From NCBI RefSeq assembly GCF_012911005.2, contig NZ_WTVS01000015.1, positions 32,574 through 96,573 of the forward strand: DNA of 64,000 bases, in the 5' to 3' direction. How positions within the stretch are numbered: the first letter of the stretch is position 1; each line of letters opens with the position of its first letter. This stretch comes from Aromatoleum toluolicum. Lineage in GTDB: Bacteria > Pseudomonadota > Gammaproteobacteria > Burkholderiales > Rhodocyclaceae. Shown piece after piece: positions 1 to 8,865 of the stretch. The position numbers and the translations under genes were made by a program. Below the pieces are notes generated by a model. That model saw nothing but the letters and a program-made list of their open reading frames with translations, was not told the origin of the DNA and did not search any database.

Positions 1-37
1 GGTGCTGGAGAACGGCCATGCCGAGCCGCACCGCTGA
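1..37 (+). CDS. C-terminal tail of probable circularly permuted ATP-grasp protein (partial)
   Basis: Only the last 11 codons lie in the window, in the frame starting at base 2, ending VLENGHAEPHR and a TGA at 35-37. The paralogous fused protein at 5315-7933 has the family motif GGSSKDTWVL just before its alpha-E part, and this tail reads naturally as the end of such a KDTWVL motif. ATP-grasp genes of the DUF404/DUF407 type normally sit directly upstream of an alpha-E gene, as here (51-bp gap). The call rests on context and a two-residue motif overlap, so it is moderate; the other two frames at this edge also stay open for 18 to 30 codons. Confidence 0.45.
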   Translation, partial: VLENGHAEPHR

Positions 38-88
38 ACCCGTCCGCCCGCGCATGAAGATCACCGCCGCCGCATCGGAGCCCGAATC

Positions 89-1042
89 ATGCTGAGCCGC
101 ACCGCCGATCATCTCTACTGGATGGCGCGTTATTCCGAACGCGCCGAGAACCTTGCGCGCCTGCTGGACGTGACCTACCAGATGTCGCTGGTCCCGCACG
201 ACCCGGAGACCGAGCGCAACAGCTGGAATGCGATCATCGCGCTGAACAGTCTCGAATTGGCGTACTCGAAGCGCCACGACGAGGTCACCGCATCGCAGGT
301 GCTGCACTTCATGGTGCGCGACGAGACGCATCCGTCATCGATTTACAGTTGCCTGCGTGCGGCGCGCGAAAATGCCCACGCGGTGCGCGGCACGCTGACC
401 GCGGAGATGTGGGAGACGATCAACGAGACCTGGTTGCAGCTGCGCGACCAGAGCTTCGACGAGATCTACGCGGGCGGAGTCGCGGCCTTTTTCGATTGGG
501 TGAAGCAGCGCGCCTCGCTGCTGCGCGGGGCAATGTTCGGCACGATGCTGCGCGACGAGGCCTTCCAGTTCATCCGCCTGGGGGCCCTGCTCGAGCGCGC
601 CGACAATACCGCACGCATCCTCGACGTGAAGTACCACAGCCTCGCGGGCGCGCAGCAGAGTCAGGGGGACGACCTCGTCGATGCCAACGATTTCTACCAC
701 TGGGGCGCGCTGCTACGCTCGGTGTCGGCCTTCGAGGTGTATCGCAAGGTCTATCGCGACGTGATCACGCCCGAGCGCGTCGCCGAGCTGCTGATCCTGC
801 GCGAAGACCTGCCGCGTGCGCTGCATTCGTGCATGGAGGGGATCGTCAGGATCCTCGAGAAGGTGCGCAACAGCCGCTCCGACGAGACTGTGCGGCGTGC
901 CGGGCAACTGTTCGCGACGCTGCGTTACGGGCGCATGGACGACATCTTTGCGCGCGGTCTGCATGCCTGGCTCGAAGACTTCATCAATTCGATTGGTGAC
1001 CTGGGTGCGCGAATCAGCGAGGACTTTCTTGTCGGCGCGTGA
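89..1042 (+). CDS. Alpha-E domain protein (DUF403)
   Basis: A 317-residue all-helical protein of the alpha-E (DUF403) family. It opens with the family signature MLSRTADHLYWMARYSERAE, and the matching segment SRTAENLFWLGRYAERVE occurs in the C-terminal half of the fused protein at 5315. No enzymatic activity is established for the family. It travels with circularly permuted ATP-grasp and transglutaminase-like proteins and is thought to belong to a peptide-ligation or modification system. No signal peptide or membrane segment is visible. The length is full for a stand-alone alpha-E protein. It lies between the ATP-grasp tail and the Anbu protease, all on one strand, so it is probably co-transcribed with them. 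Confidence 0.85.
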   Translation: MLSRTADHLYWMARYSERAENLARLLDVTYQMSLVPHDPETERNSWNAIIALNSLELAYSKRHDEVTASQVLHFMVRDETHPSSIYSCLRAARENAHAVRGTLTAEMWETINETWLQLRDQSFDEIYAGGVAAFFDWVKQRASLLRGAMFGTMLRDEAFQFIRLGALLERADNTARILDVKYHSLAGAQQSQGDDLVDANDFYHWGALLRSVSAFEVYRKVYRDVITPERVAELLILREDLPRALHSCMEGIVRILEKVRNSRSDETVRRAGQLFATLRYGRMDDIFARGLHAWLEDFINSIGDLGARISEDFLVGA

Positions 1043-1116
1043 GGCGGAGAACACATGACCCGTGCGAACCGCCGCGGCCGTCGCCCGATAACCGCGGGAC
1101 CTTCCGAGCAATCGCC

Positions 1117-1845
1117 ATGACCTACTGCGTCGCCATGCGCCTCGAAACGGGGCTCGTATTCCTGTCGGACTCGCGCACCAATGCGGGCGTCGATCATATC
1201 AATACCTTCCGCAAGATGCGCATCTGGCAGCGGCAGGGCGAGCGCGTCATCGTGATGCTCACCGCCGGCAATCTGTCGGTCAGCCAATCGGTGGTCAATA
1301 TCCTGAATGAACGGCTGACCATCCCCGACGCGCCGAACCTCTTCAATGCACCCAACATGTTCGAGGTCGCACGCCATGTCGGCGAAGTCGTGCGCGAGGT
1401 GCACCGCCGCGACGCGGAGGCGATGAACGAATTCGGTGTGGAATTCAACGCCTCGCTCATCGTCGGCGGCCAGATCTTCGGCGAGGCGCCGCGCCTGTTC
1501 AATATCTATTCGGCGGGCAATTTCATCGAGACGACCGAGGACACGCCCTACATCCAGATCGGCGAATCGAAGTACGGCAAGCCGATCATCGACCGCATCG
1601 TGCGCTACGGGTCGTCGCTGTCCGATGCCGCCAAGTGCGCGCTGGTGTCGATGGATTCGACGATCCGCTCGAACCTCTCGGTCGGCCTGCCACTTGACCT
1701 GTGCGTCATCGAGCGCGACGCGCTGGCGATCAAGTCGCACATCTCGATCAATCAGGACAACGCCTACTACGCGCAGGTTCGCAGCCAGTGGGGCGAGCGG
1801 CTGCGCGAGGCCTTCGCCGAGCTGCCGAGTCCCGACTGGATCTGA
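1117..1845 (+). CDS. Anbu-type bacterial proteasome-like protease
   Basis: A 242-residue Ntn-hydrolase of the proteasome beta-subunit superfamily, closest to Anbu (ancestral beta subunit). The ATG at 1117 is chosen because it gives MTYCVAMRLETGLVFLSDSR: removal of Met exposes Thr as the N-terminal nucleophile, followed by the proteasome-like SDSRTNAG segment. An in-frame upstream start at 1039 would bury that Thr behind 26 unrelated residues. Anbu is known to assemble into open helical rings; its substrates are unsettled. The family is frequently encoded beside ATP-grasp, alpha-E and transglutaminase genes, as here, which suggests it turns over or trims products of that system. That role is inference. 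Confidence 0.85.
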   Translation: MTYCVAMRLETGLVFLSDSRTNAGVDHINTFRKMRIWQRQGERVIVMLTAGNLSVSQSVVNILNERLTIPDAPNLFNAPNMFEVARHVGEVVREVHRRDAEAMNEFGVEFNASLIVGGQIFGEAPRLFNIYSAGNFIETTEDTPYIQIGESKYGKPIIDRIVRYGSSLSDAAKCALVSMDSTIRSNLSVGLPLDLCVIERDALAIKSHISINQDNAYYAQVRSQWGERLREAFAELPSPDWI

Positions 1846-1940
1846 CGTCGTCGCGCCGCACCGAACAAGCAGTGAAAAACATCCCCAGCGTCGCCACGGG
1901 CCTGTGGCCCCGGCGCCCCCACTGATTGCGGAGAAGAATC

Positions 1941-4900
1941 TTGTCGATCCACGTCGCGCTCAATCACGTCACCCACTACAAGTACGACCGTCCGGTCAGC
2001 CTCGGGCCGCAGGTCGTGCGCCTGCGACCCTGTCCGCACAGCCGCACGCGCATCCTGTCGTATTCGTTGAAGGTGCTGCCTGCCGCGCACTTCATCAACT
2101 GGCAGCAGGATCCGCAGAGCAACTACCTCGCGCGCCTCGTCTTTCCCGACAAGACGCAGGAATTCCGCGTCGAGGTCGACCTTGTCGCCGAGATGGCGGT
2201 CCACAATCCCTTCGACTTCTTCCTCGAACCCGACGCGGAGAATTACCCGCTCGCCTATAACGCCGAACAGCGCATCGAACTGGCCCCGTATCTGCACAGG
2301 ATGAGCGTCGGCCAGGGGCTGGGCGAGCACTTCGCTGCCTACCTCGCTGGGATCTCGCGCGAGAAGCGGCGCACGATCGACTTCCTCGTCGATCTCAACG
2401 CCAGGCTGCAGCAGGACATCGGCTACCTGATCCGGCTCGAGCCGGGCGTGCAGACCCCGGAGGAAACGCTCGAAAACCGCAGCGGGTCGTGCCGCGACTC
2501 GGCCTGGCTGCTGGTGCAGCTCCTGCGGCACCTCGGGCTGGCGGCGCGCTTCGTCTCCGGCTACCTCATCCAGCTCACCGCCGACGTCAAGTCGCTCGAC
2601 GGCCCCAGCGGCCCGGAGGCCGACTTCACCGACCTGCACGCATGGTGCGAGGTCTATCTGCCGGGCGCCGGCTGGATCGGACTCGACCCGACCTCGGGGC
2701 TCTTCGCGGGCGAAGGCCACATCCCGCTCGCGTGCAGTCCGGAACCGTCTTCGGCCGCGCCGATCAGCGGACTGGTCGAGGACTGTGCGTGCGACTTTTC
2801 GCATGCGATGAAGGTCGAGCGCATCTGGGAGGCGCCGCGCGTCACCAAGCCCTATACGGAAGAGCAGTGGGCCGCGATCGAGGCGCTGGGCCATGCGATC
2901 GACAAGCAACTCGACGCCCACGATGTGCGCCTGACGATGGGGGGCGAGCCGACTTTCGTGTCGATCGACGACCCCGACGGCGACGAATGGAACACGACCG
3001 CGTTGGGCCCGACCAAGCGCCTGCTCGCCAGCGACCTCTACCACAGGCTGCGCGAGAAATACGGCGCGCAGGGCCTGATGCACTTCGGCCAGGGCAAGTG
3101 GTACCCCGGCGAGCAGCTTCCGCGCTGGTCGCTCAACGCGTTCTGGCGGCGCGACGGCGAGCCGATGTGGCGCGACGCGGCGCTGTATGCCGACGAGGGC
3201 CATCCCGGCAGTGCCGACGAGCGTGTCGCGAACCGCTTCCTGTGCGGCGTCGCCGAGCGGCTCGGGCTCGACTCCAAGCACGTCTTCGATGCGTTCGAGG
3301 ATGTCTTCTACTACCTGTGGCGCGAACGCCGCCTGCCCGTCAACGTCGATCCCTTCGACGCGCGGCTCGACGACTCGCTCGAGCGCGAACGGCTGCTGCG
3401 CGTGTTCTCGCACGGCCTGCCGAACGCCGTAGGGGCCGTGCTGCCGGTCGCCCGTGATGCCGCCGGGCGCTGGACGTCCGGGTCGTGGTTCCTGCGCGGG
3501 GATCGCTGCTACCTGATCCCGGGCGACTCGCCGCTCGGCTACCGGCTGCCGCTCGACGCGCAGCCGTGGGTCAGCAAGGGCGACTATCCCTACGTGCACC
3601 AGCCCGACCCCTGCCAGGCGTTTCCGCCGCTGCCGCAGCACGCCGAACTGCGCCGCCAGTTGCGCGGGGAGCCCGAGGGGGGGGCGACCGCTGCAGACCG
3701 CTTCGCGAGCGACGCCGCGCTGGCAGCGAGCGCGCCACAGCGGGGCGAGTCGGCCGCCGCGATCACGCGTACCGCGATGTGCGCACAGGCCCGCGAAGGC
3801 ACGCTCTACATCTTCATGCCGCCGACCGTTGCGCTCGACGACTACCTCGCGATCGTCGCCGCGGTCGAGTCCACCGCCGCAGCGCTCGGCCAGCCGGTGA
3901 TCCTCGAAGGCTACGAGCCGCCATCCGACCCGCGCCTCGAACATTTCCGCATCACCCCCGACCCCGGCGTCATCGAGGTCAACATTCATCCCGCGCACAG
4001 CTGGGACGAACTCGTCGACCGCACCACACACCTGTACGAGGCCGCGCGCGAGTCGCGCCTGTTGACCGAGAAGTTCATGCTCGACGGTCGTCACAGCGGC
4101 ACCGGCGGCGGCAACCACTTCGTGCTCGGCGGGGCGACCCCGGTCGATTCGCCCTTCCTGCGCCGGCCCGACCTGCTGCGCAGCCTGATCGCCTATTGGC
4201 ACAACCACCCGTCGCTGTCCTACCTGTTCTCCGGCCTCTTCATCGGCCCGACCTCGCAGGCGCCGCGCATCGACGAGGCCCGCAACGATTCCGTGTATGA
4301 AATCGAGCTCGCCTTCCGCGAAATGGAGCGCCAGATCGGCAGCCATGGCCCTGGCCAGTGCCCGCCGTGGCTGGTCGACCGCCTGCTGCGCAACCTCCTC
4401 ATCGACGTCAGCGGCAACACGCACCGCGCCGAATTCTGCATCGACAAGCTGTACTCGCCCGACGGCCCCACCGGCCGCCTCGGTTTGCTCGAACTGCGCG
4501 CCTTCGAGATGCCGCCGCACGCGCGCATGTCGCTCACCCAGCAACTGCTGCTGCGCGGCCTGGTCGCGCGCTTCTGGCAGCAGCCTTACGTACCGCAGCG
4601 GCTGGTCCGCTGGGGCACCGAACTGCACGACCGCTTCATGCTGCCGCACTTCGTCGAACAGGACTTCGGCGACGTGATCGCCGAGCTCAACGAGTTCGGT
4701 CTGCCGATCCAGGCCGACTGGTTCGCGCCGCATTTCGAATTCCGCTTCCCCAAGGTCGGTGATTTTTCCGTGCGCGGCATCGAAGTCCAGCTGCGCCACG
4801 CGCTCGAACCCTGGCACGTAATGGGCGAGGAGGGCGGCGCGGGCAGCACGGTGCGCTACGTCGACTCGTCGCTGGAACGCCTGCAGGTGAAGGTAAGTGG

Positions 4901-5306
4901 ATTGCCGCCGGACCGCTACGTGCTGGCGGTGAACGGCGCGGCGCTGCCGCTGCAGACCACCGGCACCGTCGGCGAGGCGGTCGCCGGCGTGCGCTATCGC
5001 GCGTGGCAGCCGGCGTCGTGCCTGCATCCAACGATCGGTGTCGATGCGCCGCTGGTGTTCGACCTGATCGACACGTGGATGAAGCGATCGGTCGGTGGCG
5101 CGCAATACCACGTCGCCCACCCCGGGGGGCGCAATTACGACAGCTTCCCGGTCAATGCCTTCGAAGCCGAATCGCGGCGCCTCGCCCGTTTCTTCCGCAT
5201 GGGCCACACGCCGGGCAGCCGTACCGTGGATATCGAACCGGTGCGACGCAACGCGGAGTTCCCCTTCACGCTAGACTTGCGTGGAGTCCCCAAGGCCACG
5301 CCCTGA
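1941..5306 (+). CDS. Transglutaminase-like / DUF2126 protein
   Basis: A 1121-residue two-part protein. Residues 1 to about 90 form the bacterial transglutaminase N-terminal domain (HVALNHVTHYKYDRPVSLGP). Residues about 165-255 form a transglutaminase-like cysteine protease core with a visible triad: Cys184 in GSCRDSAWLL, His233 in DLHAWCEV and Asp249 in GLDPTSG. The rest, from about residue 315, is the large DUF2126 domain with the segments LTMGGEPTFVSIDDPDG and LDGRHSGTGGGNHFVLGG. I chose TTG at 1941 because GGAGA lies 6 bases upstream and translation then starts at the domain boundary; the TTG at 1926 would add only five residues and has no such site. The substrate is unknown. It lies 8 bp upstream of the fused ATP-grasp gene. 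Confidence 0.88.
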   Translation: MSIHVALNHVTHYKYDRPVSLGPQVVRLRPCPHSRTRILSYSLKVLPAAHFINWQQDPQSNYLARLVFPDKTQEFRVEVDLVAEMAVHNPFDFFLEPDAENYPLAYNAEQRIELAPYLHRMSVGQGLGEHFAAYLAGISREKRRTIDFLVDLNARLQQDIGYLIRLEPGVQTPEETLENRSGSCRDSAWLLVQLLRHLGLAARFVSGYLIQLTADVKSLDGPSGPEADFTDLHAWCEVYLPGAGWIGLDPTSGLFAGEGHIPLACSPEPSSAAPISGLVEDCACDFSHAMKVERIWEAPRVTKPYTEEQWAAIEALGHAIDKQLDAHDVRLTMGGEPTFVSIDDPDGDEWNTTALGPTKRLLASDLYHRLREKYGAQGLMHFGQGKWYPGEQLPRWSLNAFWRRDGEPMWRDAALYADEGHPGSADERVANRFLCGVAERLGLDSKHVFDAFEDVFYYLWRERRLPVNVDPFDARLDDSLERERLLRVFSHGLPNAVGAVLPVARDAAGRWTSGSWFLRGDRCYLIPGDSPLGYRLPLDAQPWVSKGDYPYVHQPDPCQAFPPLPQHAELRRQLRGEPEGGATAADRFASDAALAASAPQRGESAAAITRTAMCAQAREGTLYIFMPPTVALDDYLAIVAAVESTAAALGQPVILEGYEPPSDPRLEHFRITPDPGVIEVNIHPAHSWDELVDRTTHLYEAARESRLLTEKFMLDGRHSGTGGGNHFVLGGATPVDSPFLRRPDLLRSLIAYWHNHPSLSYLFSGLFIGPTSQAPRIDEARNDSVYEIELAFREMERQIGSHGPGQCPPWLVDRLLRNLLIDVSGNTHRAEFCIDKLYSPDGPTGRLGLLELRAFEMPPHARMSLTQQLLLRGLVARFWQQPYVPQRLVRWGTELHDRFMLPHFVEQDFGDVIAELNEFGLPIQADWFAPHFEFRFPKVGDFSVRGIEVQLRHALEPWHVMGEEGGAGSTVRYVDSSLERLQVKVSGLPPDRYVLAVNGAALPLQTTGTVGEAVAGVRYRAWQPASCLHPTIGVDAPLVFDLIDTWMKRSVGGAQYHVAHPGGRNYDSFPVNAFEAESRRLARFFRMGHTPGSRTVDIEPVRRNAEFPFTLDLRGVPKATP

Positions 5307-5314
5307 CACCGACG

Positions 5315-7933
5315 ATGCCGCACCACCAGCTGCTCTCGCTCTACGCCCGCCAGTCCGGCCGCTACGATGAAATGCTGGCGGACGCGGAGCGTTTGCGGCC
5401 GCACTGGCAGCCGCTGTTCGAGGCGCTCGACGCCTCGACGCCCGAGCAGATGCGCGCGCGCCAGGCCTTCGTCACGGAGCGCATCCGCGAGAACGGCACC
5501 ACCTACAACGTCTATGCCGATGCGCAGGGTACCGACCGGCCGTGGACCCTCGATCCGCTGCCCTTCATCCTGCCCGCCGACGAATGGGCGCAGATCGACG
5601 CCGCCGTCGCGCAGCGCGCGGACCTGCTGGATCAGGTGCTGGCCGACCTCTACGGTCCGCAGAACCTGATCCGCAGCGGCGCGCTGCCTGCCGCGCTGGT
5701 CTACGGCCACAACGGTTTCCTGTGGCCGTGCCAGGGCACGCGCCCGCCCTCGGGCCACTTCCTGCACGTGTACGCCGCCGACCTCGCGCGCTCGCCCGAC
5801 GGGCGCTGGTGGGTGATCGCCGACCGTACGCAGGTCCCCTCGGGCGCCGGCTATGCGCTCGAAAACCGCCTCATCGTCTCGCGCCTGTTCCCGGAGCTGT
5901 TCCGCGACCTGCGCGTGCATCACCTCGCCGACTTCTTCCGCCACCTGCAGGACAGCCTCGCGCGCTGGGCTCCCGTCGATCGCGGCGAAACGCCCTTCGT
6001 CGTCCTGCTCACCCCCGGGCCCTACAACGAGACCTATTTCGAGCAGTCCTACCTCGCGCGCTACCTCGGCTTCCCGCTCGTCGAAGGCCAGGACCTCACG
6101 GTGCGCGGCGACTCCGTCTATCTGAAGACGCTCGCCGGACTCAAGCGCGTCCACGTGATCCTGCGCCGGCTCGACGACGACTACGCCGACCCGCTCGAAC
6201 TACGCGGCGAATCCACGCTCGGCGTGCCCGGCCTCGTCGAGGCGGCGCGTGCCGGCCGCGTGCTCTTGGCCAATGCCTTGGGCAGCGGCGTCCTGGAATC
6301 CGCGGGCCTGCTCGCCTTCCTGCCCAAGCTCGCCGAACACCTCCTCGACGAACCGCTCGCGATGCCCGCCGTCGCCAGCTGGTGGTGCGGCGAGGCCCCT
6401 GCGCTCGACTACGTCGTCGAGCATCTCGCCGAACTCGTCATCAAGCCCGCCTATCCCTCGCAACGCCTGCAGCCGGTGTTCGGGCGCGATCTGGACGCCC
6501 GCGGGCGCGCGCACTGGGCCGAACGCCTGCGCCATCGCCCGCATGCCTACGTCGGCCAGGAACTGGTGGAGCTGTCGCAGGCGCCGGTGATGCCCGATTC
6601 CGGCAGCTCGCCCCTCGACCGCCGCCTCGTCGCGCGCGCGATCGGCGTGCGCGTCTATGCGGTCGCCACGCCCGAAGGCTGGCGCGTAATGCCCGGCGGC
6701 CTCACGCGCGTCTCGGGCAGCAGCGATGTCGACATCCTGTCCATGCAGCGTGGTGGCTCGTCGAAGGACACCTGGGTCCTGTCCGAGGTGCCGGTGAGCC
6801 AGTTCAGCCTGCTCAAGGGCGAACTCGGGGCCGGCGACATCGTGCGTGCCGGCCCCGAGATCGCCAGCCGCACCGCCGAAAACCTCTTCTGGCTCGGCCG
6901 TTACGCCGAGCGTGTCGAAAACAGTGCCCGCCTGCTGCGCTTCGCCTGCGACCGCTTGAACGAGGAGGGCGAGGCGGCCCCGGGCGCCGCGGAGCCCGGG
7001 GAAGCGGCGCTCGGCGGGGCAGGGGACGATTTCCTCGGCGAGCCGGGCGTCCTCGCCACCGCCGTCGGCTACTGTGAGCTCTTCGGCCTGCTCCCGCCCG
7101 CGGAAGACAGTTCCGTAGCGCGCCGCCTCGTCGACGGCGCGCTCGACGACAACGGCCCCGCCAGCCTCGCCACCAACCTGCGCCGCGCTGTGTGGGCCGC
7201 CACCCAGGTGCGCGACCGTCTGTCCCTCGACCACTGGCACTCCCTCAACCGCCTGCACGACATCCTGCGCCGGCAGCGCCCCGAGGCCAGCGCCCCGACA
7301 GACATCGCGACGCTGCCCTCGACGCTCGACCGCGTGCTGCTCGCGTGCATCTCGCTGTCGGGTTTCGCGATGGACGAGATGATGCGCGACAGCGGCTGGC
7401 GCTTCCTGATCCTCGGTCGCCGCATCGAGCGCCTGCAATGCCGCAGCCGCATCGTCGCGCATTTCCTCGAGGCCTGCGGCGGCCAGCCGGCCGGCGTCGA
7501 TGCCTTGCTGGAGCTGGCCGACTGCGCCGAAGCCTATCGCCAGCGCTACCTGCGCACGCCCGACATCCTGCCGACACTGGACCTCGTTGTGTTCGACGCC
7601 GACAACCCCCATTCGGTGGCGTTCCAGACCGACATGCTGCTGCGCTACCTCGACTCGCTGCAGCGCGAATTCGCCGCATCCCCGGCGGGCGGCAACGGCA
7701 TCCGCGCGTTCCGCGACGCGGTGGCCGCGCTGAACGCCTTTTCGCTGCACGACCTCGAAACTGGTCGCCCGGGCGGCGGCGCCATGCTGCAGCGCTGCGC
7801 CAACTGCGCCGGCTGCAACGATCTCGCGCGCCTGCTGCGCGTCGTGCACGACGCCTCGGCGACGCTGTCCAACCGCATCGCCGAACGCTTCTTCACCCAC
7901 GTCCTGCCCGCCGCGCGGGTGCTCTCGGCCTGA
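5315..7933 (+). CDS. Fused circularly permuted ATP-grasp / alpha-E protein
   Basis: An 872-residue fusion. Residues 1 to about 510 are the circularly permuted ATP-grasp region (DUF404/DUF407) with family landmarks NGTTYNVYADAQG, YGHNGFLWPCQG and GGLTRVSG; residues about 515-872 are an alpha-E domain beginning SRTAENLFWLGRYAERVE. The start at 5315 (MPHHQLLSLYARQSG) lies 8 bp after the DUF2126 gene; longer in-frame extensions reach back inside that gene and are rejected. ATP-grasp enzymes couple ATP hydrolysis to carboxylate-amine ligation, so a peptide-bond-forming role is plausible but unproven. This is the fused counterpart of the split pair at 1-1042, giving two versions of the module in one island. 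Confidence 0.88.
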   Translation: MPHHQLLSLYARQSGRYDEMLADAERLRPHWQPLFEALDASTPEQMRARQAFVTERIRENGTTYNVYADAQGTDRPWTLDPLPFILPADEWAQIDAAVAQRADLLDQVLADLYGPQNLIRSGALPAALVYGHNGFLWPCQGTRPPSGHFLHVYAADLARSPDGRWWVIADRTQVPSGAGYALENRLIVSRLFPELFRDLRVHHLADFFRHLQDSLARWAPVDRGETPFVVLLTPGPYNETYFEQSYLARYLGFPLVEGQDLTVRGDSVYLKTLAGLKRVHVILRRLDDDYADPLELRGESTLGVPGLVEAARAGRVLLANALGSGVLESAGLLAFLPKLAEHLLDEPLAMPAVASWWCGEAPALDYVVEHLAELVIKPAYPSQRLQPVFGRDLDARGRAHWAERLRHRPHAYVGQELVELSQAPVMPDSGSSPLDRRLVARAIGVRVYAVATPEGWRVMPGGLTRVSGSSDVDILSMQRGGSSKDTWVLSEVPVSQFSLLKGELGAGDIVRAGPEIASRTAENLFWLGRYAERVENSARLLRFACDRLNEEGEAAPGAAEPGEAALGGAGDDFLGEPGVLATAVGYCELFGLLPPAEDSSVARRLVDGALDDNGPASLATNLRRAVWAATQVRDRLSLDHWHSLNRLHDILRRQRPEASAPTDIATLPSTLDRVLLACISLSGFAMDEMMRDSGWRFLILGRRIERLQCRSRIVAHFLEACGGQPAGVDALLELADCAEAYRQRYLRTPDILPTLDLVVFDADNPHSVAFQTDMLLRYLDSLQREFAASPAGGNGIRAFRDAVAALNAFSLHDLETGRPGGGAMLQRCANCAGCNDLARLLRVVHDASATLSNRIAERFFTHVLPAARVLSA

Positions 7934-7935
7934 GT

Positions 7936-8865
7936 ATGCGCTACCACGTCCTGCACGCCACCGAATACCAGTACGAGCAGCCGGTGCAGACCGCCCGTCA
8001 CCTGCTGCACCTCGTCCCGCAGCCGCTGCCTTGGCAGGCGCTCGAACGGCAGTCCTTGCGCATCGAACCCGAACCGACGACGCACATGCGCAGTGCAGAC
8101 CCGTTCGGCAACCCGGTCGACCGCGTCGAATTCGCCGCTCCGCACGACCACCTGCGTGTCGAGAGCGAACTGATCGTCGCCGTCGGCGACCGCCCCTGGC
8201 TCGCCACGGCGAGCGACGGCCCCGCTTGGGAGCGGGTGCGCGATGCCTTGGATTACCACGCCGCCCTGCTCGGCGAAGCCGAGGCCGACGCCCAGCGCAT
8301 GCGTTTCGAGTCGCCCGGCGTGCGCGTCAAGCGCGAACTCGAAGAGTACGCCGCTCCCTCGTTCGGTGCCGGCCGCCCGGTGATCGACGCCGCTCGCGAC
8401 CTCATGCGCCGTATCCACGCCGAGTTCCGTTACGACCCGGACGCCACCGAAGTCGGCACCTCCGTCGTCGAGGTGCTGGAAAACAAGCACGGCGTCTGCC
8501 AGGACTTCGCTCACCTCATGATCGGCTGCCTGCGCTCGCGCGGGCTTGCCGCACGCTACGTTTCCGGCTACCTGCGCACCGACCCTTTGCCGGGGCAGGC
8601 ACGGATGACAGGCAGCGACGCCTCCCACGCCTGGGTCGCTGTGTTCGTGCCCGAAGCCGGCTGGATCGAATTCGACCCCACCAACGACTGCCTCGCCGAC
8701 GAACGCCACATCGTCCTCGCCTGGGGCCGCGACTTCGGCGACGTATCCCCTCTTCGCGGCGTCATCCAGGGCGGCGGCGAGCACACGTTGAAGGTCGGGG
8801 TTACGGTCATGCCCGAGGGCGACGGGGTCAAATTCACTACCGATCAGAGTCGCGGCGCCGCCTGA
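7936..8865 (+). CDS. Transglutaminase-like cysteine peptidase family protein
   Basis: A 309-residue protein with the bacterial transglutaminase N-terminal region (MRYHVLHATEYQYEQPVQ) and a transglutaminase-like core. The triad is visible as Cys188 in GVCQDFAHLM, His231 in ASHAWVAV and Asp247 in FDPTNDC. The start lies 2 bp after the stop of the ATP-grasp/alpha-E gene, indicating translational coupling. It is the stand-alone version of the core found in the first 255 residues of the protein at 1941. Bacterial members of this family probably act as peptidases or amide-bond-remodelling enzymes; the substrate is unknown. Its last 22 bases overlap the convergent immunity-like gene on the minus strand. 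Confidence 0.88.
   Translation: MRYHVLHATEYQYEQPVQTARHLLHLVPQPLPWQALERQSLRIEPEPTTHMRSADPFGNPVDRVEFAAPHDHLRVESELIVAVGDRPWLATASDGPAWERVRDALDYHAALLGEAEADAQRMRFESPGVRVKRELEEYAAPSFGAGRPVIDAARDLMRRIHAEFRYDPDATEVGTSVVEVLENKHGVCQDFAHLMIGCLRSRGLAARYVSGYLRTDPLPGQARMTGSDASHAWVAVFVPEAGWIEFDPTNDCLADERHIVLAWGRDFGDVSPLRGVIQGGGEHTLKVGVTVMPEGDGVKFTTDQSRGAA

Noticed and set aside
1767..5207. A 1146-codon open frame on the minus strand
   Set aside because: It lies opposite the transglutaminase-DUF2126 gene; the translation is Arg/Gln/Val-rich with no domain, as expected of antisense frames in GC-rich DNA.
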